A DNA stretch of 64,000 nt from Duganella alba (GTDB taxonomy: Bacteria; Pseudomonadota; Gammaproteobacteria; Burkholderiales; Burkholderiaceae_D): positions 86,041 through 150,040 of the forward strand of contig NZ_WKJN01000014.1 of NCBI RefSeq assembly GCF_009674495.1, read 5' to 3'. Shown one piece after another: positions 44,396 through 54,642 of the stretch; the first letter of the stretch is position 1; the number at the start of each line of letters is the position of its first letter. The position numbers were made by a program, and so were the translations under genes. The notes under the pieces were generated by a model, which was not told the origin of the DNA, searched no databases, and worked only from the letters and a program-made list of their open reading frames with translations.

Positions 44396-45625
44396 TTACA
44401 GCACTCCTTTCGCGCGCAGGGCGGCGATGTCGGCGTCGCTGCGGCCGAGCAGGTCTTGCAGGATGGCGTCGGTGTGCTGGCCGAGCAGGGGCGGAGCGAT
44501 GGCGTTGTCGGTTGGCGTGGCGGACATGCGCATCGGACTGCGCACCAGCTTGGTGGTGCCGGCCGTCGGATGCGGCACTTCCATGACGATGCCGCGCGCT
44601 TCGACTTGCGGATTCTTGTAGACGTCGTCCAGGTCGTTGATCGGGCCGCACGGCACGCCCACTTCCTCCAGCGTCGAGATCCAGAAATCGCGCGACTGTT
44701 TCAGCACCATTTCCGCCAGCAGCGGCACCAGCTCGTCGCGGTTCTTCACACGCAGCGGATTGGTGGCGTAGCGCTCGTGGAAGGCCAGGTCGGCGCGGCC
44801 GCCGGCTTCAACGAACTTCTGGTACTGCCCGTCATTGCCGGTGGCGACGATGATGTAGCCGTCCGAGCACTGGAACGTCTGGTAAGGCACGATGTTCGGA
44901 TGCGCATTGCCCCAGCGCTTGGGCGCCTTGCCGCTGTTCAGATAGTTGCTGCCGGCATTGGCCAGCATCGCCACCTGCACATCCAGCAAGGCCATGTCGA
45001 TGTACTGGCCTTCGCCGCTGCGGTCGCGGTGCGTCAGCGCGGCCAGGATGGCGATGGTGGCGTACATGCCGGTCATCAGGTCGGTCAGCGCGACGCCGGC
45101 TTTCTGCGGACCGCCGCCGGGCAGGTCGTCGCGCTCGCCGGTCACCGACATCAGGCCGCCCATGCCCTGGATCAGAAAGTCATAGCCGGCGCGGTGCGCA
45201 TACGGACCATCCTGGCCGAAGCCGGTCACCGAGCAGTACACCAGGTCCGGCTTGACCGCCTTCAGCGATTCATAATCCAGGCCGTAGCGTTTCAGCTGGC
45301 CGACCTTGTAGTTCTCCAGCACCACATCGCTTTGCGCCACCAGTTCGCGGATCAGTTGCTGGCCTTCGGCACTGGCGATGTCCACCGTCACCGAGCGCTT
45401 GCCGCGATTCGCCGACAGGTAGTAGGCTGCCTCGGTGGTGTCCTTGCCGTCGGCGTCGCGCGCATACGGCGGCCCCCAGGCGCGGGTGTCGTCACCGTTG
45501 CCGGGGCGCTCGATCTTGATCACGTCTGCGCCGAGATCGGCCAGATTCTGCGAGCACCACGGTCCCGCCAGCACGCGGCTCAGGTCGAGCACGCGGATGT
45601 GGCCTAGCGCTTTTGGAGCTGTCAT
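44396..45625 (-). CDS. CaiB/BaiF family (class III) CoA transferase
   Basis: 409 residues from ATG 45625 (MTAPKALG); a TTG at 45652 is possible. Typical CoA-transferase family III: IRVLDLSRVLAGPWCSQ, GADVIKIERP, catalytic Asp in QKAGVALTDLMTGM. The formyl-CoA, succinyl-CoA or carnitine substrate cannot be resolved. Monocistronic. Confidence 0.92.
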   Translation of the reverse strand: MTAPKALGHIRVLDLSRVLAGPWCSQNLADLGADVIKIERPGNGDDTRAWGPPYARDADGKDTTEAAYYLSANRGKRSVTVDIASAEGQQLIRELVAQSDVVLENYKVGQLKRYGLDYESLKAVKPDLVYCSVTGFGQDGPYAHRAGYDFLIQGMGGLMSVTGERDDLPGGGPQKAGVALTDLMTGMYATIAILAALTHRDRSGEGQYIDMALLDVQVAMLANAGSNYLNSGKAPKRWGNAHPNIVPYQTFQCSDGYIIVATGNDGQYQKFVEAGGRADLAFHERYATNPLRVKNRDELVPLLAEMVLKQSRDFWISTLEEVGVPCGPINDLDDVYKNPQVEARGIVMEVPHPTAGTTKLVRSPMRMSATPTDNAIAPPLLGQHTDAILQDLLGRSDADIAALRAKGVL

Positions 45626-45673
45626 GATGTGTATAACCTTTTGAGCGAACAATCAGGCCGCTAGTGTAGTGGT

Positions 45674-46411
45674 TCAGTCGCCCGGCTGCACGTAGTTTTT
45701 TTGCAAGAGGACAGCCAGCGCCTGCGCATCGCGCCGCCGCTGCGACGGTGACGGATAGTCCGGTTTGCTGCCGTGCGGCCAGTCGCTGGCGCGCACCATC
45801 TTGCGGAAGTAGCCGGCCAGCTGCGCCGCCGGCCAGCCGGCGCGCCACGCCAGCCGCAGGCCTTCGCGGTCGGCTTCCTCTTCCTGCGCGTAGTTGAGGG
45901 AAGCCAGTTTGGCCATCAGGCCGGCGTTGTTGTCGACCGCGTATTCCAGTTCGGCGAACGGCCGCTGCGCCCACGCCGGCTCCAGCCGCAGCGCGGCCTG
46001 GTATTCCAGCAGGTTGTGATGCAGGGCCGCGTGTTCGATTTCGTGCGCCAGCAGCATGGCCAGTTCGGCATCGCCCAGCCCCAGGCGTTCGACGTATTGC
46101 TGGCTGACCAGGATTTTGCCGCCGGCCATGCAGTCGGCGTTCTGGCGCGCGTCGTCGGTGGTGTGGACTTCCCAGGCCCAGCCGGCGGTTTCCGGATAAT
46201 CGCGCCGGGCCTGCGCGATCAGCACGTCGGCCACGCCGCGCACGCGGGCGGTAAAGCGCGGGTCGCGGTCGATCACGAATTCCCCCAAACGGTCGGCATA
46301 GATGGCGGCGGCGCGCGCCATCACCTCGTCCTGCGTCGGCTCGGCGGCGTGGCAGCAGGCCGCCGCTAGCAGCAAAGCGGCCATTCGTGATAACGTTGCT
46401 ATCGTTGCCAT
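45674..46411 (-). CDS. Periplasmic M48 family metallopeptidase
   Basis: 245 residues with a signal peptide (LLLAAACCHA-AE). HEIEH at 123-127 is the zinc motif and EEEADREGLRL supplies the third ligand. It resembles BepA/LoiP-type peptidases of outer-membrane quality control, but there is no TPR region. CC at residues 19-20 could be a lipid site. Confidence 0.88.
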   Translation of the reverse strand: MATIATLSRMAALLLAAACCHAAEPTQDEVMARAAAIYADRLGEFVIDRDPRFTARVRGVADVLIAQARRDYPETAGWAWEVHTTDDARQNADCMAGGKILVSQQYVERLGLGDAELAMLLAHEIEHAALHHNLLEYQAALRLEPAWAQRPFAELEYAVDNNAGLMAKLASLNYAQEEEADREGLRLAWRAGWPAAQLAGYFRKMVRASDWPHGSKPDYPSPSQRRRDAQALAVLLQKNYVQPGD

Positions 46412-46432
46412 AACAACCTTTCAAGGCTAGCC

Positions 46433-47185
46433 ATGTGGCCCTATCCAAAAATTGTTGCACATCGCGGCGGCGGCACGCTGGCGCCGGAAAACACCGTGGC
46501 CGGCCTGCGCGCCGGCCTGGCCTACGGCTTTCGCGCCGTCGAGTTCGACGTGATGCTGTCGCGCGACAGCATCGGCATGGTGATCCACGATCCCGAGTTC
46601 GGCCGTACCGTGGCCGGGCAGGGCAGCGTGCCGCAGACCGATGCCGTCGACCTTGCCGGCATGGACGCCGGCAGCTGGTTCGGCGCTGAATTCCGCGATG
46701 AACCGATACCGTTCTACACCCAGTTCATCGATTACTGCAAGGCGCAGCGCATCTGGATGAACGTGGAAATCAAGCCGGCCGACGGTTTTGAGGCCGAAAC
46801 CGGCGCCTGGGTGGCCAAGGTCACGCGCGACAGCTATGCCGCCGAACTGGCCGCCGGCGATCCGGCCGGCTATCCGCTGCTGTCCTCGTTCAGCTTCGCA
46901 GCGCTGGCTGCGGCGCGCGACACCGCGCCGGAACTGCCGCGCGGCTATCTGCTGGACCAGATCCCGGCCGATTGGCAAGCCCAGGCGCAGGAGCTGGGCG
47001 CGGTCGCCATCCACACCAACCACAAGCACCTGACGGCCGAGCTGGCCGCGCAGATCAAGGCTGCCGGCTTCGGCCTGTTCTGCTACACCGTCAACGATGC
47101 CGCGCGCGGCCGGGACATCCTGTCCTGGGGCGTGGACGGTTTCTGCACCGACCGCATCGATCTGATCGGCCCCACCTTCGCCTGA
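46433..47185 (+). CDS. ugpQ: Glycerophosphodiester phosphodiesterase
   Basis: 250 residues, cytoplasmic GDPD. VAHRGGGTLAPENT holds the catalytic His and Asn, VEFDVMLSRDSIGMVIHDP the metal Glu, Asp and second His. It releases glycerol-3-phosphate from deacylated phospholipids. Divergent from the M48 gene; ends at an intrinsic terminator. Confidence 0.93.
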   Translation: MWPYPKIVAHRGGGTLAPENTVAGLRAGLAYGFRAVEFDVMLSRDSIGMVIHDPEFGRTVAGQGSVPQTDAVDLAGMDAGSWFGAEFRDEPIPFYTQFIDYCKAQRIWMNVEIKPADGFEAETGAWVAKVTRDSYAAELAAGDPAGYPLLSSFSFAALAAARDTAPELPRGYLLDQIPADWQAQAQELGAVAIHTNHKHLTAELAAQIKAAGFGLFCYTVNDAARGRDILSWGVDGFCTDRIDLIGPTFA

Positions 47186-47212
47186 GTCTCTTCCGCCACA
47201 GTCTGAACCGGT

Positions 47213-47246
47213 CCGTGTAGCACAAACGTGCTACACGGCGGTTTTT
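47213..47246 (+). terminator. Intrinsic terminator after ugpQ
   Basis: CCGTGTAGCAC (47213-47223), loop AAAC, GTGCTACACGG (47228-47238), then CGGTTTTT. Confidence 0.9.
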
Positions 47247-47323
47247 GCCGCCTGTCCGCCGCTATCATGCGTCCACATGTTGTTTCCGCGTCAATTTTTC
47301 TCCTCTTCCCACAACAAGAAATC

Positions 47324-49300
47324 ATGTCCAAGACGATCTCCTCTATGACGTTGCGCCGTTCGGCGCTGATGCTGGCGCTATGCGCGGCGGCCGGCGCACG
47401 CGCGCAGGATGCCGGCACGCCGACCGAAGCGGCCAAGGCGGCCGCGCTGGACCGGCCAGTGACCGCGCTGGTGGTCGAGCGCACCGACCTGGACGCCGCC
47501 GGCGCCGTGGCGCCCGCCACCTTTGGCGGTTCCGAATACAACCGCGACTTCCTGCGCGGCTTCAAGAACGACAGCGCGCTGCGCAACGGCCACCGCGACT
47601 ACGGCTACCTCGGCACCGAATGCTTCTGCTCGATGGAATCGATCGAAGTGCTGAAGGGACCGGCCTCGGCGCTGTACGGCAACGGCAAGCCCGGCGGCGA
47701 CCTGAACAGCATCGCCAAGATGCCGGGCCTGCGCGACTACCGCAACATCAGCCTGTTCGCCAGCAGCCCCGGCCTGAGCCGCGTGCGCGTCGACGTGGCC
47801 GATGTGGTGGACGACACGGTGGCCTACCGCGTCAACGCCCAGGCCTATAAGGGCGCCACCTACACCGACCGCAACAGCCGCGATTCGGTCTTCATCGTGC
47901 CGGTGGTGGAGTGGCATGTGACGCCGGAACTGAAACTGACGGCGGCCTACAACGGCGGCTATCTGCAAACCACCTGGAATCCGCAGCTGGTGGCCAACCA
48001 GGCATTGATGTCGCTGCCGGCGCAGCGTTTCCTCGGCGAGCCGGTCAACCAGGCGCGCATCGTCGACAACACCGGCCGGCTGGAACTGGACTACAAGCTG
48101 CCGAACGGCGCCCATCTGCGCCAGGCCTTCATGTACCAGTCCGAGAGCTACCGCGACAGCGGCCTGAGCTACGACACCTTCCACTACGGCCTGGATGAGC
48201 TGGTGGACGCCAACGGCATGGTCAAGCGCGTGTCGCAGCGCGACCACGCCGAGCAGACCATCTTCGTGTCGCAGTCGGAAATCTTCGGCCGCGCCGCGCT
48301 GTGGCAGGTGCCGGTGGATTATCTGCTGGGCCTGGAAGTAGGGCGCTTCGACTACAACTACAAGCTCGACGTGGGCGATGGCGCACCGATCAACATCCAC
48401 CATCCGGTGTATGGCGCGGCCATGTCCGGCGCGCTGGCCACGCTGGCCGACCAGATCTACGGCACCGACAACCTGGTGCTGTATTCGCAGAACCGCTTCC
48501 AGCTCAGTCCGGCCATGCGGCTGCTGCTGGGCGTGCGCGTCGAGCACTATCGCGATTATCTGCAGGAAGCCGGCGAGACGCGCGTGTCGCAGAACGATTC
48601 GCTGTTCTCGCCGCGCGTGGGCCTGACCTATCAGCTGAATCCGCAATGGATCGCCGCACTGAGCTGGACCAATTCCTCGCGGCCGCAGATCGGCGCCAAG
48701 AGCGCCAGCGGCAAGCTGTTCCGTCCTGAAGCGGGCACGCAGGTGGAGGGCAGCCTGCAATACACGGCGCCGGACGAGTCGCTGAAAGCCACCACCTCGC
48801 TGTTCTCCATCACCCGCAAGAACGTGCTGACGCAGGATCTGGCCAGTCCCAACTTCCAGATCGATTCGGGTCGCCGCAGCAGCCGTGGCGTCGAGGAGGA
48901 TTTGAGCTACGCCTTCACGCCGGAACTCAAGCTCGACGCCGCCGCCTCCTACACCAGCGCCTATGTCAGCCACGACACCGTGCTGCCGGTCGGCGCCGCG
49001 CTGGCCGGCGTGCCGAAGTGGTTCACCAGCCTGTACCTGGGCTACGACGTGAATCCGGCCTGGAGCCTGGGCGCCGGCTATGTGTTCGAATCGCGCCGCG
49101 TGGCCACCTTGCCCGACAACGGCGTCGTGCTGCCGGCCATGTCCAGCATCGACCTGACCGCGACGTACAAGACCAGGAAGTGGAGCATCGACGTCACCCT
49201 GGTCAACAGCGGCGACAAGCGCGGCTACACGTCGGACGGCTACACCATCACGCCGGTCAATCCGCGCGAATTGCAGGTGACCGGACGCTACAAGTTTTAA
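47324..49300 (+). CDS. TonB-dependent siderophore-type receptor with short plug
   Basis: 658 residues from ATG 47324, chosen since it begins the signal peptide (ALMLALCAAAGARA-QD). The plug's second half is present (FLRGF, then ESIEVLKGPASALYGNGKPGG) and a barrel of about 500 residues follows, ending RELQVTGRYKF. The first part of a usual plug, the PQSVxVVT segment and DALRxxPG, is missing, about 40-50 residues. A TonB box is not obvious. It may still be a receptor for ferric siderophores or be impaired. Confidence 0.85.
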   Translation: MSKTISSMTLRRSALMLALCAAAGARAQDAGTPTEAAKAAALDRPVTALVVERTDLDAAGAVAPATFGGSEYNRDFLRGFKNDSALRNGHRDYGYLGTECFCSMESIEVLKGPASALYGNGKPGGDLNSIAKMPGLRDYRNISLFASSPGLSRVRVDVADVVDDTVAYRVNAQAYKGATYTDRNSRDSVFIVPVVEWHVTPELKLTAAYNGGYLQTTWNPQLVANQALMSLPAQRFLGEPVNQARIVDNTGRLELDYKLPNGAHLRQAFMYQSESYRDSGLSYDTFHYGLDELVDANGMVKRVSQRDHAEQTIFVSQSEIFGRAALWQVPVDYLLGLEVGRFDYNYKLDVGDGAPINIHHPVYGAAMSGALATLADQIYGTDNLVLYSQNRFQLSPAMRLLLGVRVEHYRDYLQEAGETRVSQNDSLFSPRVGLTYQLNPQWIAALSWTNSSRPQIGAKSASGKLFRPEAGTQVEGSLQYTAPDESLKATTSLFSITRKNVLTQDLASPNFQIDSGRRSSRGVEEDLSYAFTPELKLDAAASYTSAYVSHDTVLPVGAALAGVPKWFTSLYLGYDVNPAWSLGAGYVFESRRVATLPDNGVVLPAMSSIDLTATYKTRKWSIDVTLVNSGDKRGYTSDGYTITPVNPRELQVTGRYKF

Positions 49301-49418
49301 GCAAGTCAGCTAAGTCAAACGCGATTCCCATTGAAATTTTTTCGCCCGGCGTGACATTCCGAGTATATATTCTGGCGATCGGCTTCTAAGCTGGTTCCAG
49401 AATAGCGAGGGGGAGGCC

Positions 49419-50051
49419 ATGCAGCTGGCGCTAACGTCCTATGCGGTTGCTACTTATCTGGACGCCGCCTTGAATCACATGGACATCGCGGTGTTCCTGG
49501 TCGATGCGGAGTTGCGCCTGTTGCACGCCAACGCCGCCGCCGGCGAATTGCTGGAACGTGATACGGCTTTGCGGCTGCACGGCGACAAGCTGTTGCAGGA
49601 CGCCGTCTGCGGCGACAGGTCGCTGGCGCAGCTGGTCGCCGCCGTACTGGGTTCTCCACACGATACAGCCAGTCTGCATGCTCTCAGTTTACCGCGTCGC
49701 AATCGCCAGCCGCTGCTGCTGACGTTGGTGCCGTTCCTGCCGCCGGAAGAGTTGGCCTCGCTGCCGGCCTGCGCCATCGTGATGGCCGGCGACCCTGAGG
49801 CGCACCGCCTGCCGCGCCAGTTGCTGATGCAGTTGTTCGACCTCACACCGGCCGAGGCTGGCGTGGCGCAGGCGCTGGCCCACGGCGAAGCGCTGGAAGA
49901 CATCGCGGCCGCGCTCGACATCAGCCTGCACACCGTCAAGACCCATCTGCAAAAGCTGTTTCGCAAGACCGGCACGCGCCGCCAGGGCGAGCTGGTGTCG
50001 ATGCTGCACGGCGTGCCGGCCGCTGCCGTGCGTGCTCAATCGTTCGAGTGA
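49419..50051 (+). CDS. PAS/LuxR-type transcriptional regulator
   Basis: 210 residues. PAS-like N-terminus (LNHMDIAVFLVDAELRLLHAN), then a LuxR helix-turn-helix at about 135-195 (FDLTPAEAGVAQALAHGEALEDIA, ISLHTVKTHLQKLF). GGGGGAGG precedes the ATG. It may control the neighbouring receptor gene, which is inference. Confidence 0.88.
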   Translation: MQLALTSYAVATYLDAALNHMDIAVFLVDAELRLLHANAAAGELLERDTALRLHGDKLLQDAVCGDRSLAQLVAAVLGSPHDTASLHALSLPRRNRQPLLLTLVPFLPPEELASLPACAIVMAGDPEAHRLPRQLLMQLFDLTPAEAGVAQALAHGEALEDIAAALDISLHTVKTHLQKLFRKTGTRRQGELVSMLHGVPAAAVRAQSFE

Positions 50052-50133
50052 TGTATCTGGCCTTACCGCTGTCTAGACTTGTGAAACGCTGCCGGCTGGC
50101 GGCGCGCGATCAACCAGACAGGGAGTGAGGAAA

Positions 50134-50556
50134 ATGAAAATTCAATGGCTGTTGGGCTTGGCGCTGTGCGCCACCATGGGCGCGCAGGCGCAGCAAAGCG
50201 ACGAGATCGTGACCGTTCCGGCGCCGCGCCTGACGATCGATCTGCCGCAACATCGCTACTACATGGACGACTCGCAAATGCGGCAATTCCGCGGATCCTA
50301 CGACCTTGCCAACGGCCAGACGCTGTACGTGCGCGGCGGCGGCACGGCGCTGTATGGTGAAATCGACAACCAGGGGCCGCACCGCATGGTCGCCACCAAA
50401 CACAACACCTTTGTGGCGCTGGACCGCAAGCTGCAGGTGCGGATCGACTTCTCCGACAATGGCGAGACCGGCGGCGAGGTGCTGATGGCGCTGCCGCAAC
50501 GTAACCTCGCCACCGGCGAAATCACTGAACAGGTGGTGAGGCTGGCGACGCGTTAG
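50134..50556 (+). CDS. Exported unknown protein, 140 residues
   Basis: ATG 50134 with GTGAGGA upstream; signal peptide 1-21 (MGAQA-QQ). The mature part is beta-rich with [18 protein letters not shown] and [11 protein letters not shown] do not recognise a family. Confidence 0.72.
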   Translation: MKIQWLLGLALCATMGAQAQQSDEIVTVPAPRLTIDLPQHRYYMDDSQMRQFRGSYDLANGQTLYVRGGGTALYGEIDNQGPHRMVATKHNTFVALDRKLQVRIDFSDNGETGGEVLMALPQRNLATGEITEQVVRLATR

Positions 50557-50627
50557 TTGGGGGAAGTACGGGCTGGCTGTGGCATAATCCCTCTTTTGCA
50601 CCAGCCAGCTATTTACCCTATAACGAC

Positions 50628-53237
50628 ATGAAATCATCTGAAATCCGCGAGAAGTTCCTCAAATTTTTCGAATCTAAGGGTCATACCATTGTCCGGTCCA
50701 GCCCGCTGGTGCCAGGCAATGACCCAACCATGCTGTTGACCAATTCCGGCATGGTGCAGTTCAAGGACGTGTTCCTGGGCCTGGATACGCGCCCGTACTC
50801 GCGCGCCACCACCGTGCAGCGCTGCGTGCGCGCCGGCGGCAAGCACAACGATCTGGAAAACGTCGGCTACACCGCGCGTCACCACACCTTCTTCGAAATG
50901 CTGGGTAATTTCAGCTTCGGCGACTACTTCAAGCGCGACGCCATCAACTACGCCTGGGAACTGCTGACCAAGGTCTACCAGCTGCCGGCCGACAAACTGA
51001 CCGTCACCGTCTACTTTGAAGACGACGAAGCCTACGACATCTGGGCCAACGAGATCGGCGTGCCGACAGAGCGCATCATCCGCATCGGCGACAACAAGGG
51101 TTCGCGCTACGCCTCGGACAACTTCTGGCAGATGGCCGACGTCGGCCCATGCGGTCCGTGCACCGAGATCTTCTACGACCACGGCGCCGACATCTGGGGC
51201 GGCCCACCGGGCTCGGCCGAGGAAGACGGCGACCGCTTCATCGAAATCTGGAACCTGGTGTTCATGCAGTTCAACCGCGACGAAGCGGGCGTGATGCACA
51301 AGCTGCCGAAGCCATGCGTGGACACCGGCATGGGCATGGAGCGCCTGGCCGCCGTGCTGCAACACGTTCACAGCAACTACGAAATCGACCTGTTCCAGAA
51401 CCTGATCAAGGCCGCCGCGCGCGAAACCGGCGCCACCGACCTGGAATCGAAATCGCTGCGCGTGATTGCCGACCACATCCGCGCCGCGTCGTTCCTGATC
51501 GTCGACGGCATCATTCCTGGCGCCGAAGGCCACGGCTACGTCCTGCGCCGCATCATCCGCCGCGCGCTGCGCCACGGCCACAAGCTGGGCCAGACCAAGC
51601 CATTCTTCTACAAGCTGGTGGAAGACCTGGACATCGAGATGGGCGCCGCCTATCCGGAGCTGACCGAAGCCAAGGCGCGCGTTGCCGCGACGCTGAAGGC
51701 CGAGGAAGAGCGCTTCGGCGAAACGCTGGAAAACGGCATGAAGATCCTGGAAGCGCAACTGGCCAAGGATCCGACCAAGCTGGACGGCGGCACCGCCTTC
51801 ACCCTGTACGACACCTACGGCTTCCCGCTGGACCTGACCGCCGACATCTGCCGCGAACGCAATATCACGCTGGATGAAGAAGGCTTCAACGCCGCGATGG
51901 AACAGCAGAAGAAGACCGCGCGCGCCGCCGGCAAGTTCAAGATGGCCGCCAACGTCGAGTACTCGGGCGAGAAAACCAAATTTGTCGGCTACGACGACCT
52001 GAACGTCACTTCCAAAGTGATCGCCCTGTACGCCAATGGCGCACCGGTGCAGGAACTGAAGGCCGGCGAGCAGGGCATCGTGGTGCTGGACACCACGCCG
52101 TTCTACGCCGAGTCCGGCGGCCAGGTCGGCGACCAGGGCGTCATCAGCACCGCCGGCGCGGTGTTCAACGTGGAAGACACGCTGAAGATCCAGGCCGACG
52201 TGTTCGGCCAGCACGGCGTGCTGGCGCAAGGTTCGCTGAAGGTCGGCGACGCCGTGTCGGCGCAGGTCGACCTGCACAAGCGCGGCCGCACCATCCGCAA
52301 CCACTCGGCGACCCACCTGATGCACAAAGCCCTGCGCGAAGTGCTGGGCGGCCATGTGGCGCAAAAAGGTTCGCTGGTTGATCCGGACAAAACCCGTTTC
52401 GACTTCAGCCACAACGCGCCGCTGACCGCTGAGCAGATCGCCGAAGTGGAGGCCAAGGTCAATAAGGAGATCCTGGAAAACCACGCCACCAAGGCGCAGC
52501 ACATGTCGTTCGACGACGCGGTCAAGCACGGCGCCATGGCGCTGTTCGGCGAGAAGTACGGCGACGAAGTGCGCGTGCTGGACATCGGCACCTCGAAAGA
52601 GCTGTGCGGCGGCGTCCACGTGCAGCGCACCGGCGACATCGGCCTGTTCAAGATCATCGGTGAAGGCGGCGTTGCCGCCGGCATCCGCCGCGTGGAAGCC
52701 GTGACCGGCGAAGGCGCGCTGGCGCTGGTGCAGGGCATGGCCCGCAAGCTGAACGAAGCGGCTGCCGCGCTGAAATCGAATCCGGACGAGCTGACCGCCA
52801 AGATCGGCGCGGTACAGGACCAGGTCAAATCGCTGGAGAAGGAACTGGCGGCGCTGAAATCGAAACTGGCCGCGGGCCAGGGCGATGAGCTGGCCGGTCA
52901 GGCGGTCGACGTCAAGGGCATCAAGGTGCTGGCGGCCACGCTGGAAGGCGCCGACGTCACCGCGCTGCGCGAAACCATGGACAAGCTGAAGGACAAGCTG
53001 AAGACCGCCGCCATCGTGCTGGCATCGGTCAACGACGGCAAGGTCAGCCTGATCGCCGGCGTCACCGCCGACTCCGTGGGCAAGGTCAAGGCAGGCGAGC
53101 TGGTCAACTTCGTCGCACAACAAGTGGGCGGCAAAGGCGGCGGACGCCCTGATATGGCGCAGGCCGGCGGCACCGATCCGAGCGGTCTGGCCGGCGCCCT
53201 GGCAGGCGTTGCGGCATGGGTGGGCGAGCGCGTATAA
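50628..53237 (+). CDS. alaS: Alanine-tRNA ligase
   Basis: 869 residues, normal length. Class II catalytic core ([18 protein letters not shown]), editing domain zinc-binding [11 protein letters not shown] and CGGVHVQ, and the C-terminal domain with the [15 protein letters not shown] segment. Charges tRNA-Ala. A CATAAT at 50583-50588 may be the -10. A hairpin follows its stop. Confidence 0.97.
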   Translation: MKSSEIREKFLKFFESKGHTIVRSSPLVPGNDPTMLLTNSGMVQFKDVFLGLDTRPYSRATTVQRCVRAGGKHNDLENVGYTARHHTFFEMLGNFSFGDYFKRDAINYAWELLTKVYQLPADKLTVTVYFEDDEAYDIWANEIGVPTERIIRIGDNKGSRYASDNFWQMADVGPCGPCTEIFYDHGADIWGGPPGSAEEDGDRFIEIWNLVFMQFNRDEAGVMHKLPKPCVDTGMGMERLAAVLQHVHSNYEIDLFQNLIKAAARETGATDLESKSLRVIADHIRAASFLIVDGIIPGAEGHGYVLRRIIRRALRHGHKLGQTKPFFYKLVEDLDIEMGAAYPELTEAKARVAATLKAEEERFGETLENGMKILEAQLAKDPTKLDGGTAFTLYDTYGFPLDLTADICRERNITLDEEGFNAAMEQQKKTARAAGKFKMAANVEYSGEKTKFVGYDDLNVTSKVIALYANGAPVQELKAGEQGIVVLDTTPFYAESGGQVGDQGVISTAGAVFNVEDTLKIQADVFGQHGVLAQGSLKVGDAVSAQVDLHKRGRTIRNHSATHLMHKALREVLGGHVAQKGSLVDPDKTRFDFSHNAPLTAEQIAEVEAKVNKEILENHATKAQHMSFDDAVKHGAMALFGEKYGDEVRVLDIGTSKELCGGVHVQRTGDIGLFKIIGEGGVAAGIRRVEAVTGEGALALVQGMARKLNEAAAALKSNPDELTAKIGAVQDQVKSLEKELAALKSKLAAGQGDELAGQAVDVKGIKVLAATLEGADVTALRETMDKLKDKLKTAAIVLASVNDGKVSLIAGVTADSVGKVKAGELVNFVAQQVGGKGGGRPDMAQAGGTDPSGLAGALAGVAAWVGERV

Positions 53238-53271
53238 AGCATTAAAACCCCGCTGTAAAGCAGTATTTATG

Positions 53272-53306
53272 CGGCCTGCGCTCGATTGACGATCGAACGC
53301 AGGCCG
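53272..53306 (+). terminator. Imperfect hairpin after alaS
   Basis: CGGCCTGCG at 53272 pairs with CGCAGGCCG ending at 53306, with extension inward. No long T tract follows, so termination strength is uncertain. Confidence 0.45.
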
Positions 53307-53335
53307 TTGTCGTATGTGGAGTAGTGTTGTATACT
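53307..53335 (+). promoter_or_regulatory. Sigma-70 promoter of the TusA-like gene
   Basis: TTGTCG (53307-53312), 17-base spacer, TATACT (53330-53335). The leader to the start codon is about 75-110 bases and contains GTTGCGAACTTGCAAC, a small hairpin. Confidence 0.65.
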
Positions 53336-53450
53336 TTCCGGCTTGCGTTGCGAACTTGCAACGTACAACGAACTATTTTGGTGCAGCGCGTCATCCCCTC
53401 CAAAAAGGAGTAGTATGGCGTCACCTCCTTACCTACGAGCGGGTTTCTTG

Positions 53451-53708
53451 ATGAGCGAAACGATACTTGAAAACGAAACCATCGAATTCCACAAGGAATT
53501 GGATGCGCGTGGCCTGAACTGCCCGTTGCCTATTCTGAAGGCCAAAAAGGCCTTGTCGGAACTGCAAAGTGGTGAAGTGCTGCGCATCATGGCCACCGAC
53601 CCGGGTTCGGTGCGCGATTTCCAGGCTTTTAGCAAGCAGACCGGCAACGCCCTGTTGTCGCACGTCCAGACCGGCCGTGAATTTGTATTTTTGATGCAGC
53701 GCAAATAA
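53451..53708 (+). CDS. TusA family sulfurtransferase
   Basis: 85 residues from ATG 53451. LDARGLNCPLPILKAKKAL holds the sulfur-carrying Cys24 (CPLP motif), and SELQSGEVLRIMATDPGS follows. TusA proteins pass sulfur in tRNA thiolation or other sulfur routes. An ATG at 53415 with AAGGAG four bases upstream would add 12 residues; the ribosome site favours it, the family length favours 53451. Confidence 0.9.
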   Translation: MSETILENETIEFHKELDARGLNCPLPILKAKKALSELQSGEVLRIMATDPGSVRDFQAFSKQTGNALLSHVQTGREFVFLMQRK

Positions 53709-53802
53709 CAGCCGCTGTACTCTTCCTCCATAGAAATCCGTCTTGAAGATTTATTTTTTAGACGATTTCTACTAGCAAAAAATCGCACGATCGTGCTTTA
53801 AT

Positions 53803-53832
53803 TTATTGTGCGGAGCGGATTTCTCATATAAT
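53803..53832 (+). promoter_or_regulatory. Promoter of etfBA
   Basis: Perfect TATAAT at 53827-53832 with a weak TTATTG 18 bases upstream. Start near 53839, about 42 bases before etfB. Confidence 0.6.
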
Positions 53833-53880
53833 CTAGCCCACTAATTTGTCCCGAATTCTATTTTTCCCAAAGGCACAGCT

Positions 53881-54630
53881 ATGAAAGTCTTGGTACCCGT
53901 CAAACGTGTGGTCGACTACAACGTCAAGGTGCGTGTGAAGTCCGATGGCACCGGCGTTGATATCGCCAACGTCAAAATGTCGATGAACCCTTTCGATGAG
54001 ATCGCGGTGGAAGAGGCGACCCGTCTGAAAGAAGCCGGCAAAGTGACGGAAGTGGTGGCCGTGTCGGCCGGCGTGACCCAGTGCCAGGAAACCCTGCGCA
54101 CCGCCATGGCCATCGGCGCCGACCGCGGCATCCTGGTCGAAACCACCACCGAGCTGGAGCCGCTGGCCGTGGCCAAGCTGCTGAAGGCGCTGGCTGACAA
54201 AGAGCAGCCGCAACTGATCATCCTGGGCAAGCAGGCGATCGACGACGACTCCAACCAGACCGGCCAGATGCTGGCTGCGCTGCTGGGCTGGCCGCAAGCG
54301 ACCTTCGCCTCGAAAGTGGTGCTGGACGACGGCAAGGTCACCGTGACCCGCGAAGTGGACGGCGGCCTGGAAACCCTGTCGCTGACGCTGCCAGCCATCG
54401 TCACCACCGACCTGCGCCTGAACGAGCCGCGCTACGTGACGCTGCCGAACATCATGAAAGCCAAGAAGAAAACGCTGGACGTGACCAAGCCGGAAGACCT
54501 GGGCGTCGATGTGACCCCGCGCCTGAAAACCGTGAAAGTCGCCGAGCCTGCCAAACGCTCCGCCGGCATCATCGTCCCGGACGTCGCTACCCTGGTCGCC
54601 AAGCTGCGCACCGAAGCTAAAGTCATCTAA
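53881..54630 (+). CDS. etfB: Electron transfer flavoprotein subunit beta
   Basis: 249 residues. [19 protein letters not shown], then [16 protein letters not shown] and [15 protein letters not shown] are the ETF-beta signatures (AMP site and dimer contact). With EtfA it carries electrons from acyl-CoA dehydrogenases to ETF-ubiquinone oxidoreductase. 12 bases before etfA. Confidence 0.97.
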   Translation: MKVLVPVKRVVDYNVKVRVKSDGTGVDIANVKMSMNPFDEIAVEEATRLKEAGKVTEVVAVSAGVTQCQETLRTAMAIGADRGILVETTTELEPLAVAKLLKALADKEQPQLIILGKQAIDDDSNQTGQMLAALLGWPQATFASKVVLDDGKVTVTREVDGGLETLSLTLPAIVTTDLRLNEPRYVTLPNIMKAKKKTLDVTKPEDLGVDVTPRLKTVKVAEPAKRSAGIIVPDVATLVAKLRTEAKVI

Positions 54631-54642
54631 AGGAAACCGAAC

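Noticed and set aside
50634..53123. Open frame of 829 codons on the minus strand
   Set aside because: Exact antisense of alaS, with shadow composition.
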